Below, one piece after another: positions 24,375 through 35,157 of a stretch of DNA of 64,000 nucleotides. The notes under the pieces were generated by a model that was given only the letters and a program-made list of their open reading frames with translations, did no database searches and was not told the DNA's origin. The stretch's first letter is position 1. Each line of letters opens with the position of its first letter. Made by a program: the position numbers and the translations under genes. The DNA is from Perognathus longimembris pacificus (Eukaryota > Chordata > Mammalia > Rodentia > Heteromyidae): NCBI RefSeq assembly GCF_023159225.1, contig NC_063172.1, positions 41,917,832 through 41,981,831 of the forward strand, in the 5' to 3' direction.

Positions 24375-25621
24375 AACAAAACAAAACAATCAAACAAACA
24401 AACAGACAGACAAGGAAAAAACAAAAAAAATCTTTACATTAAATATTTTCAATAAAATGGTTGGGAAATTTTGCCCCTCTAATTTCTTCTGTACACTAGT
24501 AGCCTGGCCCAGTTTTTTCAGGCTTGGAAATTAAGTCCTGAAAATATTAAACTAGCAACATTTAACATGCAAAGAATAGTATGTACAATATAGGCTTGTC
24601 AGTTTAGGGACTTCATCTATGTAGACAGTACTTAATTTTGACTGTAAAAAATAGTTCCTGAAATTATGTTTGTTCTTTAAACATATTCTGTAAGAATCTT
24701 CTTTCTCCTTTAGACCATGTCAACACAACTTTGTAGTACTTCAAGTTTCTGTGTGTATGTGTAATTGACTCTGATGTTCTGAAATCTAGATTTCCTTTTA
24801 TCTGTACCTACAGATAAGACATACCATGTAGTTTTTTTCCAAATCACTATTTCAATCTCTGTCCTATCTAAACATTTCCTTTGCATGCAACTGTTTTGGT
24901 GCTCTGAGACCAAAAGGATTATGCAAGTATTAAATGCTGAAAAATATGTTTGCAATATAATATAATATAATATACTGATAAATATAATGCCAATGAATAG
25001 GAAAACACCCCCTAGTTGAGTAACAATACCGTGAAGTGACACAAAGGTAGGTGGCAGATGTTTAGCATATTTCCTGTGTGCCTTTATGAATTCCTATACC
25101 CCTCATTTTAGCTGGATGCAGTAATCTATGTTCACATGGTCTTTCTGATAAGGAACAAAATCCTAAATAAGCATAAATACAAAAATTTCAGTATATTAAA
25201 ATTGTTGGCTACTACATCTAAAGCATGAAATAAATGTCTTCATGAAAACAAACACACTCATAGAATTATTAGTATGTGCTTGTAAATATAAAAGCTTTGG
25301 TAGTTGTATCTTTTGGCAAGTTCATATTAAAGGTGTACCTTTTAAAGTTTATATAGGATTGTATATTCTGTTCTAGTTTTAATTAATTTCAATGGGGTCT
25401 CATGTATTTTTTTTTCGAATTGGCTAGGAGAGGATTTATTTATTAGCCAAATACTCCTACGTTAAAGATTTTCATTTTTCTCTTTTTTCTGTGGTGTTTT
25501 CCTGTGCTTAGCATCAACTTGTTTATACCATGTGTTGCCATCAAGTAGGAATTACAAATGAGAAAATATTTAATGAGTATATCTAGTAACACATTTTTGT
25601 ATTTACTTTTAATTCGGTATT
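24375..25621. other. Unique A+T-rich sequence
   Basis: The 110-codon minus frame at 24710-25042 has hydrophobic runs but no recognised family, and it includes a simple (TAATA)n run. No gene called. Confidence 0.5.
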
Positions 25622-26611
25622 TTTTTATAATTTATTTATTTATTGTCAAAGTGACTACAGTGGGATTACAGTTTCATATGTAGGGCAATGAGTGCATTTC
25701 TTATCAAAGTTGTTACCTCCTCCCTCAATTTTCTCCCATCTTGCAGCCTCCCAAGTTCCATTACTCACCACAAGTTGCACAGTTGATTTACATTGTGTTG
25801 TCTCTTAAGTATTGCTGTTGCATTGGTTCACCTTTGTCTCTCCATTTTGATGTTCTGCTTCCCTTCCCTAGTTCCAATAAATGTATGTACAATACCCAGG
25901 CAATCAAAATCAGTTACAGTGACATCAGGGATTAAACCACAAGAAAGAAAGACAAAACAAAAATGGCATAATTTCACATGGTACATTGAAAATAACAACA
26001 ATGATAAACTACTCAATGGAATTCCTTTCACTTAGTATCATTTTATGTGTTCTTATGTACATATCTATTAAGCTACTGTGAACCTCTCCTAGGATTATCC
26101 TAGGTCTGTACTAATTATTACCAATGAGGAAAACCATAGAGTCTATGTTTCTTTGGGTCTAACTCACTTCACTTAGTATGAATGTTTCAAAGTCTTTCCA
26201 TTTCCTTATCAATGGGGAAATTTCATTCTTTGTCATAAAAGCAAAGAATGCCATTGTTTATATGTATCATATTTTTTGATCCATTGGTCTACTGAGGGGC
26301 ATCTGAGTTGGTTCCATATGATAGTGATAATAAATTTTGCTGTGATGAATATAGTTGTGCTGGTAACTTTAATGTGGTCTTGCTTGTAACACTTTGCCCA
26401 AAAGTGGGGTTACTAGGTAATAGGGGAGCTCTATGTTTTAACCTTTTGTAGATCCTCTATATTGCGTTCCAGATGAGTGATCAAGTATAAACTCCCAGCA
26501 ACAGTGTAGTAGGGTTCCCTTTTGGCCATATCCCCACCACCATCTGTTGTTATTAGATTTCTTGATAATGACCATTCTTGCTGATGTGAGGTAGAATCTC
26601 AATGTTATTTT

Positions 26612-26820
26612 ATTATTTATTTATTTTTTGCCAGTCCTGGGCCTTGGACTCAGGGCCTGAGCACTGTTCCTGGCTTCTTCCTGCTCAAGGCTAGCACTCT
26701 GCCACTTGAGCCACAGTGCCGCTTCTGGCCGTTTTCTGTATATGTGGTGCTGGGGAATCGAACCTAGGGCCTCGTGTATCCGAGGCAGGCACTCTTGCCA
26801 CTAGGCTATATCCCCAGCCA
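26612..26820 (-). mobile_element. IDL-Geo SINE nested in L1
   Basis: Complete minus-strand copy with an ATTT-type tail, bounded by 13-bp perfect repeats tcaatgttatttt at 26599-26611 and 26821-26833, duplicated from the host L1. It is younger than the L1 it interrupts. The IDL part keeps the ggttcgattcc-type box B (sense). Confidence 0.97.
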
Positions 26821-26833
26821 TCAATGTTATTTT

Positions 26834-27276
26834 GATTTGCATTTCTTTTATATCCTGGAATCTTGAGCACTTCTTCATGTGCCTCTTGGCCATTTTCATT
26901 TCTTCTTCACAGAAATCTCTGTTTAAGTTTTTAGCCCATTTATTAAAGGGGCAGTTGTTTCTTTGAGGATTTGTTTTGGGGAAATTTAACTTTTTGAGTT
27001 CCACAAATATTTTAGATATGATGCCCTTGTCTGTTGTATGGCCAGTGATGATCTTCTCCCAATTTAAGGGCTATTTTTCTTGCTACCTATGTCCTCTGCC
27101 ATGTAGAAGCTCTGTAGTTTGTTGCAAGCCCATTTGTCCAAACTTTTTTTGATTTGATATGTTTCTATGCCTTTATTAAGAAAGTTTAGACCTGTGCCAA
27201 GGAGCCCAAGTGTTTCTCCTATTCCTTCCTGAAATGTTTTCAAGGTATCTGCTTTTAGCCCAAGGTCTTGGTTCAT
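26834..27276 (-). pseudogene. L1 ORF2 remnant inside the long L1
   Basis: Minus-strand frames at 27064-27276 and 26801-27004 encode ORF2 segments: N-Q-D-L-G-L-K-A-D-T-L-K-T-F-Q-E-G-I-G-E and then ...NKWAKNLNRDFCEEEMKMAK, followed by H-M-K-K-C-S. These correspond to the domain between reverse transcriptase and the C-terminal cysteine-rich segment. Broken by stops. Confidence 0.88.
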
Positions 27277-27915
27277 TTGGAATTGATTATATTGTAGGCT
27301 GATATATAGGTTTAGTTTGTTACAGGGGTTTAACCCATTTTGACAATACCATTTGTTGAAGAAGCTGTCTTTCTTCCATCCACGTTTTTAGCACCTTTAT
27401 CAAAAATTAAGTGGCAATATGCCTGAAGATTCATTTCTGGGTCTTAAGGTCTACCATTGGCCCTCAGACCTGTTCTTGTGCCACTATAAATTTCTTTTTA
27501 TTATTATAACTTTGTAATAGCATTTGAAGTTTCCTATTGATATTCCTCCAGCACTCTTCTTCATGCTTAGGATTGTTTTTGCTAATCACAGTCTTATTGT
27601 TCCATATGAATTATTAGATTGCTTCCTCTATTTCATTAAATAATGGTGTTGGGATGTTGATGAGTATTGCATTGAATTTGTGGGTAGATTTAGGTAGTAT
27701 TGCCATTTTCACGATGTTAATCGTCCCAATCCAGGAACATGGGAGGATTTTCCATTTCTTTAGTTCTGTTTCCTAGAACTTTGAAACAAAGAAAACTTTT
27801 GTTGAGCTCATTGTCAATTCAGCAAATATAAAATCAGCATATTCTCAATGATCCAATCACCATTAGCATGTATCACTTGCACAATAAGGTGCCATATGCA
27901 AAAAGAAAAAAATAG

Positions 27916-28126
27916 GGGCTGGGGATATAGCCTAGTGGCAAGAGTGCCTGCCTCGGATACACGAGGCCCTAGGTTCGATTCCCCAGCACCACATATACAG
28001 AAAACGGCCAGAAGTGGCGCTGTGGCTCAAGTGGCAGAGTGCTAGCCTTGAGCGGGAAGAAGCCAGGGACAGTGCTCAGGCCCTGAGTCCAAGGCCCAGG
28101 ACTGGCCAAAAAAAAAAAAAAAAAGA
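27916..28126 (+). mobile_element. IDL-Geo SINE with 16-bp target duplication
   Basis: Complete copy starting ggggctggggatatagcc. Direct repeats aaaaagaaaaaaatag lie at 27900-27915 and 28127-28142 (the outermost A bases are ambiguous with the tail). The sequence carries several CpG sites (tcggatac, acgagg, ttcgatt, aacggcc, gtggcgc), which is unusual for old copies and suggests a recent insertion. Confidence 0.96.
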
Positions 28127-28142
28127 AAAAAGAAAAAAATAG

Positions 28143-29633
28143 TTTTCAGATTAAAAGGAAAACAAAAATAGATATAGAATAGTAACATGCAACTGAAAAT
28201 CTACCTTTTACTTTCTCACCTTGGCTTTCTTCCATTCTTCAGACCATATTTCCCAAACAGGTTGCCTTGAGCTATTACTTACACAGACAAAAGTTTCTCA
28301 TTCATCAGAAATGTAATAAACAGACTCCTTTCATGGAAGGTAAGCAGTTGAGAAGTAAGTTGGATTTCTACTTGTAGGTAATCATGGGGTTAAATGGCCT
28401 TTCTGAGGAGACACTTGTTGATGGTTATAACTATGAAGGTCATATATTGCAAGTGGTTGGCCATAATGGGTTTTCTAAAGTTGGTTGGATATGATCATTA
28501 CTCTGGAATGTAGCATTCCCCTTGTAAGATTTAGTGTGTAAACTCTAGGGACTGTGGTCTAAGTTTATCCTAAGATCCAAACTTGTTGAATGGACCTTTA
28601 CTTATTAAAATTGGGAGTCACTTATTCTAGTATGTATCCTACTGAGATGTAAAAATTTAAAGATATACTTACATAGTTTGAGATATTATTACACCTTCCA
28701 CCAACCCACTATGAAAAATCCTTAAGTGACTGTGTTTTTCTAAAATGGCTCAAAGAATATAGTCAGAATTTGTTTTGCTATCATCAAGAAAACAAATCAT
28801 AAAAAAGAACATCATACAAACATCTATGGTTTTCAACTACTTTTACTGCTGGTTCTTTTCTTTAATAGTTAAATCCTAATCTTATTTTATGAAAGAGTAC
28901 TATAAATAAAGTTTAGTATTCTTCTTTGCAAAATCTTGACTACGTAATTTATAAATGTATTGCATGCCCCAATGGCCAAATACACCTCATACAAACAATT
29001 GTATTCAAGCACCTGGAGCATTTTAGGAGGGGGGGGGGGAAGAAAATTGGAACATAAAGGATACTGAGAGCATCATGGTGAATGTGTGGGTGCATAAAGC
29101 TCACTTTCAGAGCAGTCGGAAGCTTTATGTCTGCAGTTAAAACTTAATCTACCAATATAACTCAAACCCAAGGTCTAATAGGAGAGAGAAGGCACTGCTT
29201 GGTGAGCAGGAGACTTTTATTCATACACAAATGGCAGACTGGAAATACAATGCAATTATACTGAGCATTCTGAGCCCAATAAATAAATGCACTCTCTTGT
29301 TAAATGTGCCTCAATTTGAAGGCAATATTTAAACATTCTGCTCTCAGCTTTTCAAATTGATTTCCTTTACTCATCTTACTTTTTTAAAAAAACAAACAAC
29401 TATATTAAAAAATAAGTCATTTCAATTGTCAAGCAGTCTGTACCAGTATCTACCATATTTGAAGGAGTCAAAACAAGGTTAATGCAGGTGTGTTGACATC
29501 CTATGGTATCTGACAAGGTAATAGCTCCTTAAGAAAAGTAAAAGGGATTAAGGAGGATAGTATGTCAGGATCCAACAATAAGGTAAAATTATAGTAAGTA
29601 CATGTTTCTCTGTATTGTGAATTCAAGTGAAAT
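28143..29633. other. Unique A+T-rich sequence
   Basis: No gene seen. A G-run of 11 bases lies near 29028-29040. Confidence 0.55.
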
Positions 29634-29649
29634 AGGATAAACTATTTTT

Positions 29650-29849
29650 TTTTTTTTTGGCCAGTCCTGGGCCTTGGACTCAGGGCCTGAGCACTGTCCT
29701 GGCTTCTTTTTGCTCAAGGCTAGCACTCTGCCACTTGAGCCACAGAGCCATTTCTGGCCATTTTCTGTATATGTGGTGCTAGGGAATCGAATCCAGGGCC
29801 TCATGTATATGAGGCAGGCACTCTTGCCACTAGGTCATATCCCCAGCCC
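29650..29849 (-). mobile_element. IDL-Geo SINE with 16-bp target duplication
   Basis: Minus-strand copy: T tail, Geo, IDL ending catatccccagccc. Perfect direct repeats aggataaactattttt lie at 29634-29649 and 29850-29865. Confidence 0.97.
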
Positions 29850-29945
29850 AGGATAAACTATTTTTAAAATACAATAATCTTAATAAAATTTCTCAATGCT
29901 ATTAACTTACTAAGAAGCTGTAAATAATTTTTATTATTTTATTTT

Positions 29946-30038
29946 TTTGTTCTTTATTTTATTTTATTTCCTTATTTATTGACAAAGTGATGTACAGAGA
30001 GATTACAGTTTCATACATTAGGCATTGGATACATTTCT
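29946..30038 (-). mobile_element. L1 3' terminus interrupted by an LTR
   Basis: About 90 bases of L1 3' end in minus orientation (cttatttattgacaaagtga, gtacagagagattacag, cattaggcattggatacatt) stop abruptly where the retroviral LTR begins. The expected continuation (gtactgtttgttacctcc in sister copies) is missing. Confidence 0.9.
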
Positions 30039-30539
30039 TGCCAGAGTCAGCCAGCAACAAAAGGGAATCCTGAATGGGGGGGGGAGGCGAGGATTAAAGA
30101 AAAGGAAAAGTACAAGACAAGACAGAAAAGACAAGAGACAAAGATGGGGTCCGGGAGGTCTGCAGCTCAAGATTGTAACTCAAGACTGCAGCGCCATTTA
30201 TTCTTAACTTCCAGCGTATATACAGTTTAGGAACCAAGGAATGGCATAGAATTAACTAAGGTTTAAGAAAACAGGAAGGCCCTGAAGTTGGTGAATATCA
30301 AGAGGCAGTAAAACAAGATAAGTTTGAATGGTTTACATAAAACAGACTCTTGTGGACATAATAAAACATCTTGGGATTAGTACTGTACTTCAAGTAAGCC
30401 ATGTCCTTGCACGTACTTGAGATAACAACATAGCCATAGGTTAGGATGAACTTTGTTGTTGGCTCCCTAAGCAATGACCTTGCACGCCCTTGAGAGTATA
30501 GCCAGAAGTCAGGATGAAGTTCGCTGGTGGCTCCCTACA
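30039..30539 (-). mobile_element. ERV class II LTR (3' LTR of provirus)
   Basis: A 501-bp LTR reading on the minus strand from TGTAGGGAGCCACC (at 30539) to CTGACTCTGGCA (at 30039), with TG...CA ends. Its U3 contains a TATATAC box at ~30216-30223, followed within about 20 bases by an AATAAA signal (TTTATT on plus at 30197-30202), a layout seen in class II LTRs. It is preceded on the minus strand by a purine-rich tract. The left end abuts an L1 3' UTR, with two bases (TG) shared with the expected L1 sequence. Confidence 0.9.
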
Positions 30540-30558
30540 TCTCCCCCATCTTTGTTTA
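30540..30558 (-). promoter_or_regulatory. Polypurine tract of the ERV
   Basis: The minus strand reads AACAAAGATGGGGGAGA directly before the LTR's TG, as expected for the plus-strand primer of retroviral reverse transcription. Confidence 0.85.
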
Positions 30559-30721
30559 AAGAAGCAAACCCACCTGTCTTAGGTTGGGTAGGTCACCTTG
30601 CCTGCCATACCCATCATGGGGAACTTCTTCAGAGCAAAGCTGAAAGCCCTGTCTCAGGCTGGTCAGACCCGCACCCCCTCTTACCCATCTCTGACTGCAG
30701 TTCCTCTCAGGGGAAATTCAT

Positions 30722-31740
30722 TTACTTGGAGCTTGATCTTATGTAACTGCTGGCTAAACTCATAAAAGAGTTTTGCAATATACATACAATGCAAGGAAGG
30801 CATAGGAAAACCATTAGTAAAAGTATTCCTGGACCGAGCAATGTCATTAGTAGCCCCTTAACATTAGTCAAGGAAGGGATATAGTGTTGAAATTGTTCAA
30901 ACAATTCTTTTAAATGTTTTAACACTTGAATACCTGTTTCTTTATACCAAGCTTTAGATATGTTCACAGGAAGCATGACAAATGGAGGCTGCTTAATAAC
31001 AATTATAGAATCAGTAAGACCCACTATTCAAGCAATTTGTAAAAGAACAGTTAGTACAAGTAACATTGAAATACATGGCTCCTGTAGAAATATTAAAAGG
31101 TCCATTCATAATGGCATAAGGAGGTGCTACACAACTCATAATATTTTTTAAAAAGGAAGAAATGGGCCAGCATATATTATTTAGAGCAGTCACTAACATC
31201 CAGACATGACGTTGAGGGTGTCCATTCATCCACCACAGACCTGGTTGTACTTGTTGGTGAGACTGGCTCCTGACCAGTCCATCAATTGAGAATTAGTTCC
31301 TGAAATATTGGTTATAAAAGGATGTTCATGTCTACACTTTATGGGGTACAGTTCTCCTGTGGATTCTACAATTTGAGAGGAATTGATGCAGCGAGGTATC
31401 ATGAAGTGTGATGTAGAATTAGCATGTACCGGGAACCTAGTAGGCAATTAAGTCATTCTTATACACTTGACTGTTATCAGAAATCCAAATTCGATGATTC
31501 ATGGATTGCATTACAGTGCAGCATGGAATATGGCTGTTGGAGTCAGTTGTAAAACATAAAGGGGTTCCAATGCCAGAAGCTGCAAAATCTCCCATTTTAA
31601 TGTGTTGGACAAAAGGATCTGGAGCTGTACCGTATGCTGATCTATTGACATGGATGAACACCTCAGCTCCTTCCCAAGTTGCAGGGTGTGCAATTGGTGG
31701 ATCTGGCACATAAGCCCAGTGAGTCAGCACTTGTGCCATT
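30722..31740 (-). pseudogene. env: ERV env, frame-shifted and internally deleted
   Basis: Minus-strand remains of a betaretrovirus-like envelope gene. The start overlaps the end of integrase in another frame, as is usual in this group. Surface-subunit sequence occupies 31739-31011 in at least three frames (breaks near 31440 and 31240) and has several N-x-S/T sites, paired cysteines and a W-W-M-N-G-H block. From 31024 to 30722 one frame holds the end of the surface-to-transmembrane transition, then jumps directly to a membrane anchor (a leucine-rich stretch around ~30800-30860) and a short tail. The cleavage site, fusion peptide and heptad-repeat region are absent, which is a deletion. It cannot encode a functional envelope. 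Family placement rests on motif order, not on a database search. Confidence 0.85.
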
Positions 31741-32085
31741 CTGATGAGCTTCTACAATCCTAATGCAACACTCAGGTAACCAGCGGGCATCATTTTCATC
31801 CTGTGAAAAAACACAAACATGTCCTCGACCCCATGTCGATATTGGGTCGGGTCCGTGCCAAGTGCCTGTTAAAGGATCTTTCCTCTTGATTTGGGCAAAA
31901 GCTCTTTGCTCTCTCTTTTCCCAGAACCGCTGTGCTGCGAAAAGGCCATTACAGTCCAAATTTTAAAAACTTAGTACAAATAAAGCGTGAGAAAGAATAT
32001 TACCAGGAGAAGGGGTATAATTCCCCCCTTTTAATTTAGAAATTTGGTGTTTTAACAAACCATTGACCCATTCAACAATTCCTTG
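31663..32085 (-). pseudogene. pol: ERV pol, C-terminal integrase remnant
   Basis: Minus-strand sequence from 32085 begins at the end of the integrase catalytic core: a Q-G-I-V-E motif holding the last acidic residue of the D,D-35-E triad, then a lysine-rich helix. A stop interrupts the frame near 31970. After this comes the C-terminal DNA-binding domain with the T-W-H-G-P-D-P and W-G-R-G-H-V-C-V-F blocks typical of class II integrases. Everything upstream (rest of pol, pro, gag and the 5' LTR) is missing, cut at an L1 fragment at ~32086. Confidence 0.88.
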
Positions 32086-32290
32086 CAAGCTATGTCCTTT
32101 GCCCTGCAGAAGCTCTGCAGTTTGATGTAGCCGCATTTGTCCAACCTTTCCTTGATTTGTAGCATTTCTGGGTCTTTGTTAAGGAAGTTCCGTCCTCTGC
32201 CAGGGAGCCCAAGTGTTTCTCCTACTCCTTCTTTTAGTGCTTTCAGTCTATCTGTTTTATTTTTGATGTCTTTGATCCATTTGGAATTTT
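32086..32290 (-). mobile_element. L1 ORF2 fragment flanking the ERV
   Basis: Minus-strand ORF2 piece (gctatgtcctttgccctgca ... ggagcccaagtgtttctcct ... tttgatccatttggaat) homologous to 27090-27280 in the long L1. It meets the truncated ERV at ~32086. With the L1 terminus at 29946-30038 it may be the remains of one L1 that received the ERV and later lost intervening sequence. Confidence 0.85.
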
Positions 32291-32591
32291 TAAAAATAAA
32301 ATTTATACAATGATAACATAAATCCTAGAATGTAGTACACAGTTATTGTGTTAAATAGTTGCACATAATTCTTTTAATGCAATTGCCTTGGTGATTGATA
32401 TTACTTTTATTCCAACTTAATACATAAAAATAAATCAAGAGATCAAGATTCCCTGACAAGCTAAATGTTGGTAGCTTGTGTTTATGTTCATGGCAGAGAG
32501 CCAGAGGATCTCTGTTCTGGGCAAAATAATTTCACAGGATTCCATCTCAATAGAAAAAGTTTGGCACAATGATACATAACAGAAAAAAAAT

Positions 32592-32655
32592 GACTGGGGA
32601 TATAGTTCAAGTGATGGAAAAGCCTGGCCTGTGGAAAGCCCTGAGTTAACACCCA
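32592..32655 (+). mobile_element. ID-like SINE fragment
   Basis: actggggatatagttcaagt, then an aaagccctgagttaac block followed by CA-rich sequence (32656-32698). This matches the order of an ID monomer with its box B region decayed. Confidence 0.6.
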
Positions 32656-32954
32656 TACACACAGAGACATACACCTGTGCATATGCACACACACACAAAG
32701 AAAAACAACAACAAAACAATTCTGAGGATGCTTCAGGTCTCAGCAGAAAAGTAGTGATGAAAGGGTTCATTCAACCTTCTTGAGTTTTCATAAACCACAA
32801 TCTAATGCATCAGGAAAGTGTCCTGTAGTGACTTTGTTGTTCATATGTGATTAAGTATTTCTTTCAAAATAAATATCAGTTTTCAGAAGTCCACTTATAA
32901 CCCTATTTTCATATTACTTTAAAAATCTTTTTTTCTATTTTGTATTCCATTTTT

Positions 32955-33265
32955 TCTTGGTGGTACTGTGGTACTTGTGGTCTTGAACTTACCAGGCAGA
33001 TACTGTAACTACATTAGCCATTATTCCCCACTCTTTTGCTTCCATTGTGTTTTCAATTGGATCCCTCAGCTTTTGTTTAGGCTGACTTGGACCATGATCT
33101 TCATATTTGCAATTTACTTAATAGTGTAACAAGTGTGCTCACCTTCTTCAGGAATTTTTAGCAAGTTTGAGTTTCATAATTATTTTTCCTAGGCTATCCT
33201 TGAACCAACATACTCCTATTTTCAGCCTCTTACATGGTTATAAGCATGAGCCATGATGCCTTGCC
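32955..33265 (-). mobile_element. Old SINE, decayed (probable)
   Basis: Shows the order tgtggtcttgaacttacc, then aggctgacttggaccatgat, then a second aggctatccttgaaccaa block and ataagcatgagccatgatgcc. These are typical of minus-strand tRNA/7SL-type SINE remains. Subfamily cannot be named. Confidence 0.45.
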
Positions 33266-33713
33266 TATATTCATTTTCTGTTAATGCAGTATATTAAACA
33301 ACTTCTTGGGCTATCCACTTGATATGGCAATCAGTATCAAGTGTAACACATAATATTCAAATATCTGCAGTATTGGAATAACTGTTGTAAGGCTGGTTCT
33401 TCTCAATAATCTATGTAAGCCTAATCACTCACAATTGTCAAGTTATGCCTTGGGTTGAGTTCTGATTTAACCCAAGGAATATTTCATGTCTTGTTCTCCA
33501 TTTTATAGGAACCATCTTAAATCTCCTTTGATATATTTGTCTGTTCTGCCTATACTGTATGTAGATATAACTGAGGAGTGTGCCGGTAGAATGTCTGAGT
33601 TTCAAATTTAATCTATGTTATGTGTACCATTGTGGTTATTATCTAATTTTTAAAACTCAGTCATCCATGTTTGAAATGGATTCAAAAGTCTTTACATAAA
33701 AAAATGGTGAAAG

Positions 33714-34210
33714 CAAGATCCCAATAGCTATACCCTTATGAACACATAAGATGATGCTAAGTGAAAGGAACTGCATGTTATGGAAACGAGAGTTATATCA
33801 CTGTTGTAATTACTTTCACCATGCCATGTGAAACTGTAGCTTCTTTTCTTGATGATCCCCTTGTATCCCCTTCCTGTGGTTGTCCCTGTGCTATCACTGT
33901 ATCTCATCTGAGTACCCTGGATACTGTATATACTAGTATCAGAACTAGGGAAGTGAAAGGGAATATCAAAATTGAGAGATAAAAGATAAAAAGACAAATG
34001 ACTCCAAAAGCAATACTTGCAAAACAATTTGGTGTAAACCATCTGGAAAACTCATAGGGAGAGAGGGAAAGGGGAAGAGAGAAAGGGGAAGGGGGAGCGG
34101 GAAGTGAGGGAGGTGGTAACAAATAGTACAAGAAATCTACCCAGGGCCATACATATGAAACTGTAACCCCTCTGTACATCACTTTGACAATAAATAAGCA
34201 AATATTATTT
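33714..34210 (+). mobile_element. 5'-truncated L1 with 14-bp target duplication
   Basis: Begins inside the 3' UTR (caagatcccaatagctatac) and runs to ctttgacaataaataagc with a short A-rich tail. Perfect direct repeats aaaaatggtgaaag lie at 33700-33713 and 34211-34224. The 3' UTR carries a lengthened purine tract (34060-34110) and no ORF2. Confidence 0.95.
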
Positions 34211-34224
34211 AAAAATGGTGAAAG

Positions 34225-34612
34225 AATGCAATTATTTGTGTTAAGTACACTATTACTTTTTCTTCATTTTCAAAAAGCCCCAGTAATCTAACTGGCTAAC
34301 TAATTGACCATCAGTGTGGCAGTGTCTGTCTCAGTCCTAGATTCACACAGTAAGAGATCACACTCTGTGCCAAACTATATTAATAATGGAAACATTCAGA
34401 TGAGGATTTTTCCTCTCTGTCCAAATGTGCTATCTCTCAGACACAGCCTTTGATTTGTGTTCACAATAACAGAGGAGTTCTGAATGACATGTGCAAAAAT
34501 ATTGTTCTCAAAAAGGTCATGAAAATTTTGAGCTTTCCTAGTTTCATACTATTATACAAAAAATGCCCACAGAATGCACTTCTTTTACCCAATCAAAAAA
34601 GCTGCAAAAATC
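34225..34612. other. Unique sequence between two L1s
   Basis: No gene or repeat recognised. Confidence 0.5.
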
Positions 34613-35157
34613 TCATTTTACTTTTTTAAAATTTAATTTATTTATTAATTGAACACAAATTTTTTTGACAAGGTGTTGTGCAAAAAGGGTACAGTTACAT
34701 AGTAGGGCAGTGTGTACATTTCTTGTGATGTCTTATGCCCTGTTTTTCTTTCCCTTCTCTAGGTCATGTAGACATATATACAATATACAATGTATCAAGA
34801 ACATATACAGTAGCCACGTGGCCAAGCCCAAGAAAATTCACCTAGGGCTTTAAATGTAATGTCGATATTAGACAATATGTCGACAGTAGTCTTATATGAA
34901 CATACATACATAGCTTTTGAGCTATTGCATTCCACTGAGAGGTCAGTTTTTGACCTTTATATGTTGAGTAGTTGTTTGGTTTTAGTTACATACTGTTGGG
35001 TTGCTGCCCCAATCCGGTGGGAAATACCATTTGACAAGCAGTTTATGGTTTCACAGACCTGGTCTCTACTGTCTCTCCATCTCCCTTTCTTAACAGTCAT
35101 ACATCAGGGAGATCACGCCCCTTTGTTTTCTGTGTTCTAGGCTTCCCTTGCTCAATA

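Larger units (their letters stand above)
25636..27778 (-). mobile_element. Long L1 3' half with nested SINE
   Basis: Minus-strand L1 of about 1.93 kb excluding the nested SINE. From 27778 it contains ORF2 sequence downstream of the reverse transcriptase core (equivalents of the ..IGRINIVKMA.. region near 27700 and the kWdliKLqsFytA-type region near 27070-27130), then the C-terminal domain and the 3' UTR to 25636. Many stops and frameshifts mark an old copy. It is split by an IDL-Geo SINE at 26612-26820. Confidence 0.92.
32291..33699. other. Mostly unique, with old SINE remains
   Basis: No gene. Contains an ID-like remnant at 32592-32655 and a decayed minus-strand SINE at ~32955-33265, listed separately. 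Confidence 0.5.

Noticed and set aside
24710..25042. 110-codon minus-strand frame
   Set aside because: Includes a simple TAATA repeat and no family motif; treated as chance.
30474..30746. 90-codon plus-strand frame near the LTR
   Set aside because: Antisense to the LTR and env 3' region of the provirus.
31501..31966. Plus-strand frames of about 70 codons
   Set aside because: Shadows of the minus-strand env and integrase remnants.
30039..32085. An intact or active provirus
   Set aside because: The 5' LTR, gag, pro and most of pol are missing, and env is frame-shifted and deleted.
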